From a virus, in the IMG/VR virus record IMGVR_UViG_3300023174_000104, positions 32,689 through 96,688 of that record: a stretch of 64,000 nucleotides of DNA; one strand, 5' to 3'. Position 1 is the first letter of the stretch, and every line of letters starts with the position of its first letter. A program made the translations under genes and the position numbers. The notes below the pieces were generated by a model. The model saw only the letters and a program-made list of their open reading frames with translations. It ran no database searches and was not told the DNA's origin. Positions 58,252-64,000 of this stretch are shown one piece after another.

Positions 58252-58286
58252 TATTACATTTTTAAGAAACAAAAGTACTCATTTTT

Positions 58287-58355
58287 GCCCCTCAGGGGCT
58301 TCAAAATCGCTAGAATATTCAGGAATAGACTCTGATACACTTCTAGCGGTTTTTA
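58287..58355 (+). terminator. Double hairpin terminator
   Basis: A GCCCC-TCA-GGGGC hairpin (58287-58299) is followed by an ATCGCTAGAA/TTCTAGCGGT stem ending in a T-run (58303-58355). Confidence 0.75.
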
Positions 58356-58362
58356 CCAATAT

Positions 58363-58391
58363 TTGACAATAAATGGGTTTTACTGTACAAT
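58363..58391 (+). promoter_or_regulatory. Early promoter TTGACA-17-TACAAT
   Basis: The -10 hexamer ends six nt before the ATG at 58398, so the predicted +1 is the start codon. Confidence 0.88.
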
Positions 58392-58397
58392 TCATCT

Positions 58398-58736
58398 ATG
58401 AACTCAAAAATCGCCCGTAAACGTAGAACAGACCGCAATCAAGTGATATACTATATCCGTGATACAGTAACACTTGAGTACTATATTGGTTTAACTGCAC
58501 TTTGCTTTAATGGCAATGTTCGTAAGACATTGACCCGTCGTATGCAAAAACATATGCAACGTGCCCTTGCAGAAAACAAAAACTGGGGTCTAAGCCGTGC
58601 ATTGCGTGAACGAGGTGCCGAACGTTTTGTGTTTGGTACCCTAGAAGTTGTGCGTGGTAAGCGTCCTGCTCATGCACGTGAGACAGAATTAATCAATACA
58701 ATGCAACCAGCATTGAACACATTTGGAGTAAAATGA
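58398..58736 (+). CDS. GIY-YIG domain protein
   Basis: The protein has 112 aa. VIYYIRDTVTLEYYIGLT carries the GIY-YIG signature, followed by the Arg of TLTRRMQKHMQRA and the Glu of RETELINTM that complete the active site. A compact stand-alone nuclease, perhaps for host DNA degradation or homing. Predicted leaderless from the early promoter. Stop overlaps the next ATG (ATGA). Confidence 0.85.
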   Translation: MNSKIARKRRTDRNQVIYYIRDTVTLEYYIGLTALCFNGNVRKTLTRRMQKHMQRALAENKNWGLSRALRERGAERFVFGTLEVVRGKRPAHARETELINTMQPALNTFGVK

Positions 58737-58960
58737 AATTAAACGACATATTGCAATGGATTGGTGCAATATTTATTATTATTGGACATGTATGTAACTC
58801 TATTGGTCCTAGTGTTTATCCCTATAATATTGTAGCATTCACATTAGGTACAATTATGTTTTTGACATGGACAATACGTGTAAAGAATAATCCGCAATTG
58901 GTAGTAAATGTGGTAGCAATAGTCACCTGTTTAATAGGTTTAGTTAATGCATGGAGATAA
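58733..58960 (+). CDS. Small membrane protein (75 aa)
   Basis: Two to three hydrophobic segments (WIGAIFIIIGHVCNSI, IVAFTLGTIMFLTWTI, VVNVVAIVTCLIGLV). Inner-membrane protein of unknown role, coupled to the GIY-YIG gene. Confidence 0.75.
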   Translation: MKLNDILQWIGAIFIIIGHVCNSIGPSVYPYNIVAFTLGTIMFLTWTIRVKNNPQLVVNVVAIVTCLIGLVNAWR

Positions 58961-58961
58961 T

Positions 58962-59270
58962 ATGAACAAATTAGTTAGAGATGGAATGGTTGCTGTATTG
59001 TATAGTCCTGACTATGGTGCAGGCTGGTATACATGGAATAGCGACCATCCTGAATTATTATTTGATCCTGGAATCGTTCAGTTGGTAGAAGAAAACAAAT
59101 GGGATGAATTGAAAACATATGTTACATTAAAGTATCCTAAGTTATATACCGGTGGAATGGACAATTTGAAAGTAGCATTGATACCTGAAGGTGCAATGTT
59201 CAGAGTAAATGAATATGACGGTGACGAATCTATTGAATTGAAAGATGATATAGATTGGTTTACGGCATAA
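58962..59270 (+). CDS. Conserved phage protein (102 aa)
   Basis: Start chosen at 58962 for its GGAG RBS. MNKLVRDGMVAVLYSPDYGAGWYTWN...PELLFDP, then EGAMFRVNEYDGDESIELKDDIDW. A pattern conserved in many marine phages, function unknown. Confidence 0.8.
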   Translation: MNKLVRDGMVAVLYSPDYGAGWYTWNSDHPELLFDPGIVQLVEENKWDELKTYVTLKYPKLYTGGMDNLKVALIPEGAMFRVNEYDGDESIELKDDIDWFTA

Positions 59271-59293
59271 GTAAATATTAGAGAGGCTGATTT

Positions 59294-59530
59294 ATGAATA
59301 AAAAGATTAAAGACCTTGTTAAACAGGCTGGCTTTGTTACTTGGGCTAACGAACCACATAGTCCGGGCCCAGGTAACATTGATTGGTCTAGTTCATATGA
59401 TAAAGAACTAGAAAAGTTTTATGAATTGATTGTACGTGAATGTGCCAAAGAAGTTAATGATGTATACAAACAGGGTGGCGGCACCTATGCTGAAACTATT
59501 TTAAAGAAAATGAATATTAAAATAAAATGA
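59294..59530 (+). CDS. Small conserved phage protein (78 aa)
   Basis: MNKKIKDLVKQAGFVTW...KELEKFYELIVRECAKEV...: helical, recurrent in phages near early small-gene clusters. RBS GAGAGG. Function unknown. Confidence 0.75.
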   Translation: MNKKIKDLVKQAGFVTWANEPHSPGPGNIDWSSSYDKELEKFYELIVRECAKEVNDVYKQGGGTYAETILKKMNIKIK

Positions 59531-59549
59531 TATTTTATGCATCCTAAAT

Positions 59550-59747
59550 ATGAAAAATAAAGAACAAATTATAACCGAAATGTGTTACACATATCGTCAT
59601 GACTATGGATTAGATAAAGATCCTAATAGTCCATCATGGTGTGCAGGAATGACACCAGAAGAACGTAAAGGATTATATAATACTATGCTTCAAATTTATG
59701 AGAATAATATTGAACCATTACTTAAACAGCAAGGAGCACAGAAATGA
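59550..59747 (+). CDS. Small conserved phage protein (65 aa)
   Basis: MKNKEQIITEMCYTYRHDYGLDKDPNSPSWCAGMTPEERKGLYNTMLQIYENNI...: conserved small helical phage protein. No obvious SD. Overlaps the next start (ATGA). Confidence 0.72.
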   Translation: MKNKEQIITEMCYTYRHDYGLDKDPNSPSWCAGMTPEERKGLYNTMLQIYENNIEPLLKQQGAQK

Positions 59748-59908
59748 CAAATGATAACCGTGTAGAAATTGAATTAGATTTAAATGAACATGAGATATAT
59801 TTGTTGGCTATGGAAGCACATAAGCGAGATATCACACTAAATAAGATGATAGAGAATATTTTGCAAGAAGTTATTGATAAACACAAAGTCAACGGAACAC
59901 TTGGGTAA
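59744..59908 (+). CDS. Small ribbon-helix-helix-like protein (54 aa)
   Basis: VEIELDLNEHEIYLLAMEAHKRDITLNKMIENILQEVI: one beta strand then two helices, as in CopG/Arc-type DNA-binding proteins. Coupled by overlap with the previous gene, GGAG RBS inside it. Possible small regulator. Confidence 0.65.
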   Translation: MTNDNRVEIELDLNEHEIYLLAMEAHKRDITLNKMIENILQEVIDKHKVNGTLG

Positions 59909-59935
59909 AACGTTATATTAGTATAGGAGATAGTT

Positions 59936-60250
59936 ATGAAAAAAATTCTAGTAGCATTATCACTTTTAGCCTTAACAGGCACAGCAATGGCTCAACATTA
60001 TCATGGTCACGGATTTCGTCATCATGGGCATCACTATAATCATCATCGTGGTTCAAATTTTGGTTGGTGGGTAGCACCAGTTGTAGTCGGTGCTATTGGA
60101 TATGAACTTGGTCGTCAGCAAGTCATTGTACAGCAACCGCCGATTGTAATTCAACAACAAACTGTACCTCCTAGTATAACCTGTACTGATTGGAAAGAAA
60201 TTCAAGGATCTGATGGTAAAATATATAGAGAACGTACTTGTACTCAGTGA
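59936..60250 (+). CDS. Exported His-rich small protein
   Basis: The protein has 104 aa. Signal peptide MKKILVALSLLALTGTAMAQ with an AMA cleavage site, then a His-rich segment (HYHGHGFRHHGHHYNHH) that may bind metal, a hydrophobic WWVAPVVVGAIGYELG region, and a C-terminal domain with two cysteines (CTDW...CTQ). Predicted periplasmic or outer-membrane associated. RBS TAGGAGATAG. Confidence 0.8.
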   Translation: MKKILVALSLLALTGTAMAQHYHGHGFRHHGHHYNHHRGSNFGWWVAPVVVGAIGYELGRQQVIVQQPPIVIQQQTVPPSITCTDWKEIQGSDGKIYRERTCTQ

Positions 60251-60260
60251 CCATAACAGC

Positions 60261-60289
60261 TTGTGTGATATTGTTCAATATGCTACAAT
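60261..60289 (+). promoter_or_regulatory. Early promoter TTGTGT-17-TACAAT
   Basis: The -10 ends six nt before the ATG at 60296, predicting a leaderless mRNA. Confidence 0.72.
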
Positions 60290-60295
60290 TTGTAG

Positions 60296-60583
60296 ATGAA
60301 CAATATTTTTTATGGAATTTTTAATTGGATCAAAGATGATTATCACACTCATCCTTTTAGGTTTGTCATTGAGTTGCTTGCTTGGGGTATTTCAATTGGG
60401 TGTTCGATTGCCATGGCTGTCACAGTCCCCAATCCTCCCTTACTTACTCTTTACCCTATATGGATCTTCGGTTGTGGTCTCTATGCTTGGGCTAGTTTTA
60501 CTAGGAAATCTTTTGGGATGTTGGCTAACTACATGCTACTTGTAACAATTGATAGTGTTGGATTAATAAGGATGTTAATGTGA
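60296..60583 (+). CDS. Small membrane protein (95 aa)
   Basis: MNNIFYGIFNWIKDDYHTHPFRFVIELLAWGISIGCSIAMAVTVPNPPLL...: two to three membrane helices with a PNPP loop; conserved in T4-like phages. Stop overlaps the GTG start of the next gene. Confidence 0.75.
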   Translation: MNNIFYGIFNWIKDDYHTHPFRFVIELLAWGISIGCSIAMAVTVPNPPLLTLYPIWIFGCGLYAWASFTRKSFGMLANYMLLVTIDSVGLIRMLM

Positions 60584-60915
60584 TAAACAAAATAGAAAAA
60601 TACTTTTTCTTTACCGGAAATGCTACACGCAGTGAATATTGGGGTGTTAATATTATCTCATATTTGCTATTAGTACCTATATTAATAGTAGGTATAATAT
60701 TTACTTTTGGTGGACTACTAGGATCAGTAGTAGGTGGATTATTGATTTTAGTCGGGGTAGTAGCATTGTCATGGGCTGTACTTGCAACTACAGCAAGACG
60801 GTGCCGAGATGCGGGTATCAATCCCTGGTTCGCAGGAACCATATTGATACCATGGCTAGCTATTATACCTTTTATTGTTTTTGGATGTTTAAAATCAAAT
60901 CTATCTGATAAATAA
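60580..60915 (+). CDS. DUF805-like membrane protein
   Basis: The protein has 111 aa, starting with GTG inside the preceding gene end (GTGATAAAC). FTGNATRSEYWGVNII, two hydrophobic helices, then TTARRCRDAGINPWF and WLAIIPFIVFGCL follow the DUF805 plan (G-x-x-x-R-x-x-Y-W, RRxxDxGxxxW). Role unknown. Confidence 0.8.
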   Translation: MINKIEKYFFFTGNATRSEYWGVNIISYLLLVPILIVGIIFTFGGLLGSVVGGLLILVGVVALSWAVLATTARRCRDAGINPWFAGTILIPWLAIIPFIVFGCLKSNLSDK

Positions 60916-60918
60916 TAG

Positions 60919-62016
60919 ATGCGTATTGATGAAGTGATTGACAAACAAGACCAAAAAATCTTAAAAGCTGAATGGAACATGCTTCAACAAAGCGATCCAT
61001 TAGGCAACAAATATATGGATGCTAGAGGTCCTGCAAAATATAACCCAAGTAGGTTAGCCTCTATTGCAGGAATAAATAATCCACAGAACTATCCATCTAC
61101 TACAAACAGTAAGCCTGAAGTTAAAGCAATGGTAGCAGATAAGGCAAATAGTAGCTTAAAACTATTATTTTATATTATGGCTTGGGGAGGCATGGTTAAT
61201 CGTGCTAACAATCCTAAACTGTTATATAGGAAATTAAAAACAGATAAAGAAGCTAGACGCACAGTCAATGATGCATTAAATGAAATTCGTTTTGGAAATA
61301 TATCAAATGCTCAAGCCTTTGATTTAATGCAAAGTTTACGTAAACAAGGTATATTGCCTGGATTAGGTGTAAGTTTTTTCACAAAGGTATTATACTTTTT
61401 ACGTCCGGGTAAAAACGCATTCATATTGGATCAATTCACCGCCAAAGGAATGAATTACCTACATAGTAAAGATCCACAAAATTATCCACAGATTGATATG
61501 GATAATGATTTCCCTGCTAATAATTTAACTGGCGCAGATTATGATGCATACAATAAAGGATTACGCCAACTATCAATAGACTTGAAAAAGACTGTGGGTA
61601 ATCTTAGTGATGAAGATGCAGAGTTTTTATTGTTCAATCCATTTGGTGGGCAATTTAGACCGGTAGCTGATAAGTATCATGCTAGTCGTACCGATTTGAA
61701 GAAGAAAGATCCGGGTCGTTTTAAATATATTCAACGTGCTATGCAAGCTAAACAAGAAAAAGAATTAGCGCAACAGCAACAGCAACAACAAAGTCAACTT
61801 TCACAAAGTAGTGGGCAAGCACAAGATTTGTGGAATAAACATATGACCGCTAATAGTGCTGTAGCCGCAAAATTCCGTAGTTTAAGCCCAGATACAAAAC
61901 AAGATTTCCAAACAGAATTCATTGATGATGTAGCAGAAGCATTACGCAATGGGTCCGATGCTAATTTAGCAATACAACAACTATTAAAGAACTACCAGGG
62001 TATTTCCGAAAGTTGA
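60919..62016 (+). CDS. Possible OGG-like DNA glycosylase
   Basis: The protein has 365 aa, helical. YIMAWGGMVNRANNP...LPGLGVSFFTKVLYFLRPGKNAFILDQFTAKGM recalls the HhH-type OGG-like glycosylases (G-x-G-x-S-F-x-T-K then ILD). The C-terminal third has a poly-Gln stretch (QQQQQQQSQLSQ) and looks like a separate helical domain. Family assignment is tentative. The stop TGA overlaps the -35 of the next promoter. Confidence 0.5.
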   Translation: MRIDEVIDKQDQKILKAEWNMLQQSDPLGNKYMDARGPAKYNPSRLASIAGINNPQNYPSTTNSKPEVKAMVADKANSSLKLLFYIMAWGGMVNRANNPKLLYRKLKTDKEARRTVNDALNEIRFGNISNAQAFDLMQSLRKQGILPGLGVSFFTKVLYFLRPGKNAFILDQFTAKGMNYLHSKDPQNYPQIDMDNDFPANNLTGADYDAYNKGLRQLSIDLKKTVGNLSDEDAEFLLFNPFGGQFRPVADKYHASRTDLKKKDPGRFKYIQRAMQAKQEKELAQQQQQQQSQLSQSSGQAQDLWNKHMTANSAVAAKFRSLSPDTKQDFQTEFIDDVAEALRNGSDANLAIQQLLKNYQGISES

Positions 62017-62042
62017 CATAAATACGTTTCCTATGCTATAAT
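62013..62042 (+). promoter_or_regulatory. Early promoter TTGACA-18-TATAAT
   Basis: Perfect hexamers; contains the stop of the previous gene; -10 ends seven nt before the ATG at 62050. Confidence 0.85.
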
Positions 62043-62049
62043 ATGCATT

Positions 62050-62208
62050 ATGAAACGAAAAATCTTATCATTCACTATTGAACAGCCCAAACATCGGGCT
62101 CATAGAGTGTTGTTTTCTTGCAACACTCCGTTCAAACCTAAGGTTGTGCAATCCAAAAAAGGTGAGTACATTCGTAAATTCAAGCATCCAAATCGCACCG
62201 AAATTTGA
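62050..62208 (+). CDS. Small basic protein (52 aa)
   Basis: MKRKILSFTIEQPKHRAHRVLFSCNTPFKPKVVQSKKGEYIRKFKHPN...: basic, single-domain. No SD, near-leaderless start. Stop TGA overlaps the next promoter's -35. Confidence 0.65.
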   Translation: MKRKILSFTIEQPKHRAHRVLFSCNTPFKPKVVQSKKGEYIRKFKHPNRTEI

Positions 62209-62233
62209 CAATAAATGATTTTGGTGCTACAAT
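62205..62233 (+). promoter_or_regulatory. Early promoter TTGACA-17-TACAAT
   Basis: TTGACAATAAAT family, for the membrane protein at 62266. Confidence 0.9.
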
Positions 62234-62265
62234 ACTTGTATTGAATCATTAAAAGGAAACAAAAA

Positions 62266-62490
62266 ATGACACTTAAACAAAAAGCATTACTTCAAACAGT
62301 GGGAATCATTACTACAACTACAGCAGGATCATTCCTGTTAACATATCTAGTTTCTGTGATTAGCAAAGATATGTTGGTATACATTGTTAGTTTTGGATTG
62401 TTCGGATTATTGTTCTATGCTATTTATGGGCTTATTTTAAGCAGGCTTGAGTCTAATGAAACTTTGGATAAATTGTCATCCAAAATTTGA
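62266..62490 (+). CDS. Small membrane protein (74 aa)
   Basis: Two transmembrane helices (TVGIITTTTAGSFLLTYLVSV, VYIVSFGLFGLLFYAIYGLIL). RBS AAAAGGAAAC. Unknown role. Confidence 0.75.
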   Translation: MTLKQKALLQTVGIITTTTAGSFLLTYLVSVISKDMLVYIVSFGLFGLLFYAIYGLILSRLESNETLDKLSSKI

Positions 62491-62515
62491 CAATAAATGG
62501 TTTTAGTGCTATAAT
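62487..62515 (+). promoter_or_regulatory. Early promoter TTGACA-17-TATAAT
   Basis: Perfect hexamers; -35 contains the stop of the preceding gene. Confidence 0.92.
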
Positions 62516-62544
62516 AGAGTCTTATTCAGTCAAAAGGAGTTCTT

Positions 62545-62820
62545 ATGAACATTAAACAAGTTAATACAGCTATCATGCAAGGTGACTTCACTAATGAAGA
62601 ATTGAATAGCATCGGTGATGCAATTCGTTTTGCCCGTGCCCAACTAGTGGTGCGTAACAAATCGGTATTGACGATCGGATCCAATGTTAAATTCACTAGT
62701 TCAACTCGTGGTACAATCTCCGGTGTTGTAAAGAAAATCAATCGTAAATTTATTATTGTGGATCAACCGGGTCAGTTCCGTAGTTGGAAAGTGCCCGCTA
62801 GCATGTTGGAGGTTTTATGA
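62545..62820 (+). CDS. Conserved phage protein, SH3-like C-terminal domain
   Basis: The protein has 91 aa: MNIKQVNTAIMQGDFTNEELNSIGDAIRFARAQL then a small barrel (IGSNVKFTSSTRGTISGVVKKINRKFIIVDQ, WKVPASML) resembling KOW/SH3 folds. Very widespread in marine phages. RBS AAAAGGAGTTC. Overlaps the next start. Confidence 0.82.
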   Translation: MNIKQVNTAIMQGDFTNEELNSIGDAIRFARAQLVVRNKSVLTIGSNVKFTSSTRGTISGVVKKINRKFIIVDQPGQFRSWKVPASMLEVL

Positions 62821-62990
62821 ATTATTTTATTGGAATTGTGATTGTTGTTGCCCTTGTTGCGCTTGGGCCACTATTGACTATTTGGTCATTGAATGTGTTG
62901 TTCCCGTTGTTAGCTATTAAGTACTCATTAGAGTCCTGGTTAGCTGTAGTAATTTTAGGTGGATTGTTTAATATTAGGAATACAAAATGA
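62817..62990 (+). CDS. Small membrane protein (57 aa)
   Basis: Two hydrophobic helices (IGIVIVVALVALGPLLTIW and WLAVVILGGLF). Overlapping ATGA junctions on both sides show translational coupling. Confidence 0.75.
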   Translation: MNYFIGIVIVVALVALGPLLTIWSLNVLFPLLAIKYSLESWLAVVILGGLFNIRNTK

Positions 62991-63148
62991 GTGAATTAGA
63001 AATTGATATTGTTGAAATGTTAGTTCAAGGTACCCATCCTGCAACTATCGCCGCTGTACTTGATGTACCTGTAACATGGGTATATGAAATGTCCGATTCC
63101 TTACAGGCTAAGGAAGTGTTTAGCCCGTTTAGAACGGTAAACTCCTAA
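62987..63148 (+). CDS. Small HTH-like protein (53 aa)
   Basis: MSELEIDIVEMLVQGTHPATIAAVLDVPVTWVYEM: helix-turn-helix pattern (GxxPxxIAxxLxVPxxWV) like small DNA-binding regulators. Coupled to the previous gene by ATGA. Confidence 0.7.
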   Translation: MSELEIDIVEMLVQGTHPATIAAVLDVPVTWVYEMSDSLQAKEVFSPFRTVNS

Positions 63149-63150
63149 AT

Positions 63151-63179
63151 TTGACAATAAATGGATAGTGTGATACAAT
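63151..63179 (+). promoter_or_regulatory. Early promoter TTGACA-17-TACAAT
   Basis: TTGACAATAAATGG family, two bases after the preceding stop. Confidence 0.9.
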
Positions 63180-63212
63180 AGAATCTTAGACAGTTAAATA
63201 AAGGACTAACAA

Positions 63213-63629
63213 ATGGCTTACATGAATCAGGAACGCAAACAGAAAATTGCTCAAGCTCTCAAGCCAATCTTGGCTAAGTACAAAGTTAAAGGTTCACTAA
63301 GTGTCCGGAATCACATGACCATTGTGTTGACCCTCAAATCTGGTATTATTGATTTTATTGGCAACAGCAATCGTGTTTGTGGTAACGACCACTATCAAGT
63401 GGCTCGTGGTTTCAAACCCAACACAAACAGTTACGATCAGGTAAATCAATATTGGTTTCAGGATCATTATGATGGCGTTGCTAAGGAATTCTTGACCGAG
63501 GCATTTCAGGCATTAAAAGCCGCTGATTGGTATGATGAATCGGATGCAATGACAGATTATTTTAATACAGCATATTATGTTGATGTTAACATCGGCAATT
63601 GGAACAAACCTTACGTTTTGGAGAAATAA
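63213..63629 (+). CDS. LPD29-like conserved protein
   Basis: The protein has 138 aa: MAYMNQERKQKIAQALKPILAKYKVKGSLSVRNHMTIVLTLKSG, then DHYDGVAKEFLTEAFQAL and DYFNTAYYVDVNIGNWNKPYVL. It matches the LPD29-type domain common in phages and large polyvalent mobile-element proteins. Function unknown. RBS AAAGGAC. Confidence 0.8.
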   Translation: MAYMNQERKQKIAQALKPILAKYKVKGSLSVRNHMTIVLTLKSGIIDFIGNSNRVCGNDHYQVARGFKPNTNSYDQVNQYWFQDHYDGVAKEFLTEAFQALKAADWYDESDAMTDYFNTAYYVDVNIGNWNKPYVLEK

Positions 63630-63630
63630 A

Positions 63631-63786
63631 ATGAACAGTTATTGGGTAATGGTAAAATATAAAGATGAACCGGGCGCAGGATTTTCCCGGGCATATATTA
63701 ACGCAGACAATCCTTTCCAAGCAATTGCAATGGCAAGGTCAATGTATGGCAGGTTACTGATTAGTGAATCAGCTAACCCGGCTTAA
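63631..63786 (+). CDS. Small hypothetical protein (51 aa)
   Basis: MNSYWVMVKYKDEPGAGFSRAYINADNPFQAIAMARSMYG...: beta-beta-alpha layout; GGAG RBS within the end of the previous gene. Same operon. Confidence 0.72.
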   Translation: MNSYWVMVKYKDEPGAGFSRAYINADNPFQAIAMARSMYGRLLISESANPA

Positions 63787-63809
63787 TCAAATAATGGGTA
63801 ACACAATAT

Positions 63810-63838
63810 TTGACAATAATGTCCAGTTGTGTTATCAT
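63810..63838 (+). promoter_or_regulatory. Early promoter TTGACA-17-TATCAT
   Basis: Good -35, slightly weak -10, for the gene at 63903. Confidence 0.75.
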
Positions 63839-63902
63839 TATAACAGTGCTGAGTGATATCAGTACATTTTTTAAACTTAGCTTTTTATTTAAAGGAAACA
63901 CA

Positions 63903-64000
63903 ATGGCTAATTCTAATCAAACTTTCAAAGTCGCTGGTATTACTATTCACAATGGTAACGCTAAAGTTCGTTTCACAGATGACATGGTCCGTCGTATTAA
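63903..64000 (+). CDS. Conserved phage protein (N-terminus only)
   Basis: Starts MANSNQTFKVAGITIHNGNAKVRFTDDM and runs off the window. AAAGGAAACACA RBS. The opening is that of a small conserved phage protein of unknown function. Confidence 0.7.
   Translation, partial: MANSNQTFKVAGITIHNGNAKVRFTDDMVRRI

Overview
The window is part of the genome of an AT-rich, T4-like contractile-tailed phage (myovirus) that probably infects a proteobacterium. The evidence is a class Ia ribonucleotide reductase pair (nrdA, nrdB) with glutaredoxin, a PAAR tail-spike tip, a very large tail-fibre locus, many HNH and GIY-YIG homing-type nucleases, dense small conserved phage ORFs, and T4-type late promoters (NATAAATA and an ACTAAATA variant) beside sigma70-type early promoters (TTGACA, 17 nt, TACAAT/TATAAT). 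The host guess rests on a near-canonical proteobacterial IscU and rrn-like boxA sequences; it is an inference.

Layout. 1-27 kb: tail-fibre and adhesin locus, with four Asn/Gly/Thr-rich paralogous fibre proteins of 711-1797 aa, two repeat (beta-propeller-like) proteins, a glycine-rich protein and small adaptors, interrupted by two HNH genes and one GIY-YIG/HNH gene. 27-32 kb: nrdA, an HNH gene in the mobE position, nrdB, glutaredoxin and a small protein. 32-37 kb: PAAR tip, two structural proteins, a SleB-like cell-wall hydrolase, then DUF2452-like and hypothetical proteins. 37-38.8 kb: IscU, a small Cys/His protein, peroxiredoxin AhpC and its reductase AhpD, an unusual Fe-S/peroxide cassette. 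39-54 kb: a tRNA region with 25 apparently intact tRNA genes covering all 20 amino acids plus initiator tRNA, one tRNA-Arg-like gene interrupted by an HNH gene, and a tRNA-Leu(UAA) with a group I intron. Between the tRNAs lie nucleases, a J-domain protein, a subtilisin / PP-loop ATPase / zinc-ribbon operon, a 2OG-Fe(II) oxygenase, a sulfotransferase, a QueC-like enzyme, an RNA polymerase omega homologue and structured non-coding spacers. 54-64 kb: metallophosphoesterase, hypothetical proteins, acetyltransferase, methyltransferase, a GIY-YIG gene and a run of short early genes, each small cluster behind its own strong early promoter.

How it works together. Rightward late promoters with Shine-Dalgarno leaders drive the structural block. 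RNR, glutaredoxin, IscU and AhpCD plausibly sustain dNTP supply and redox/iron-sulfur balance during infection. The tRNAs, RpoZ homologue, J-domain protein and boxA-like sites point to takeover of transcription and translation. The strongest new pattern is promoter geometry: ten genes, mostly mobile nucleases and accessory genes on both strands, have a late box exactly 5 nt before the ATG, and two early genes have the -10 hexamer exactly 6 nt before the ATG. Both spacings place transcription +1 on the A of the start codon, so leaderless mRNAs are predicted.
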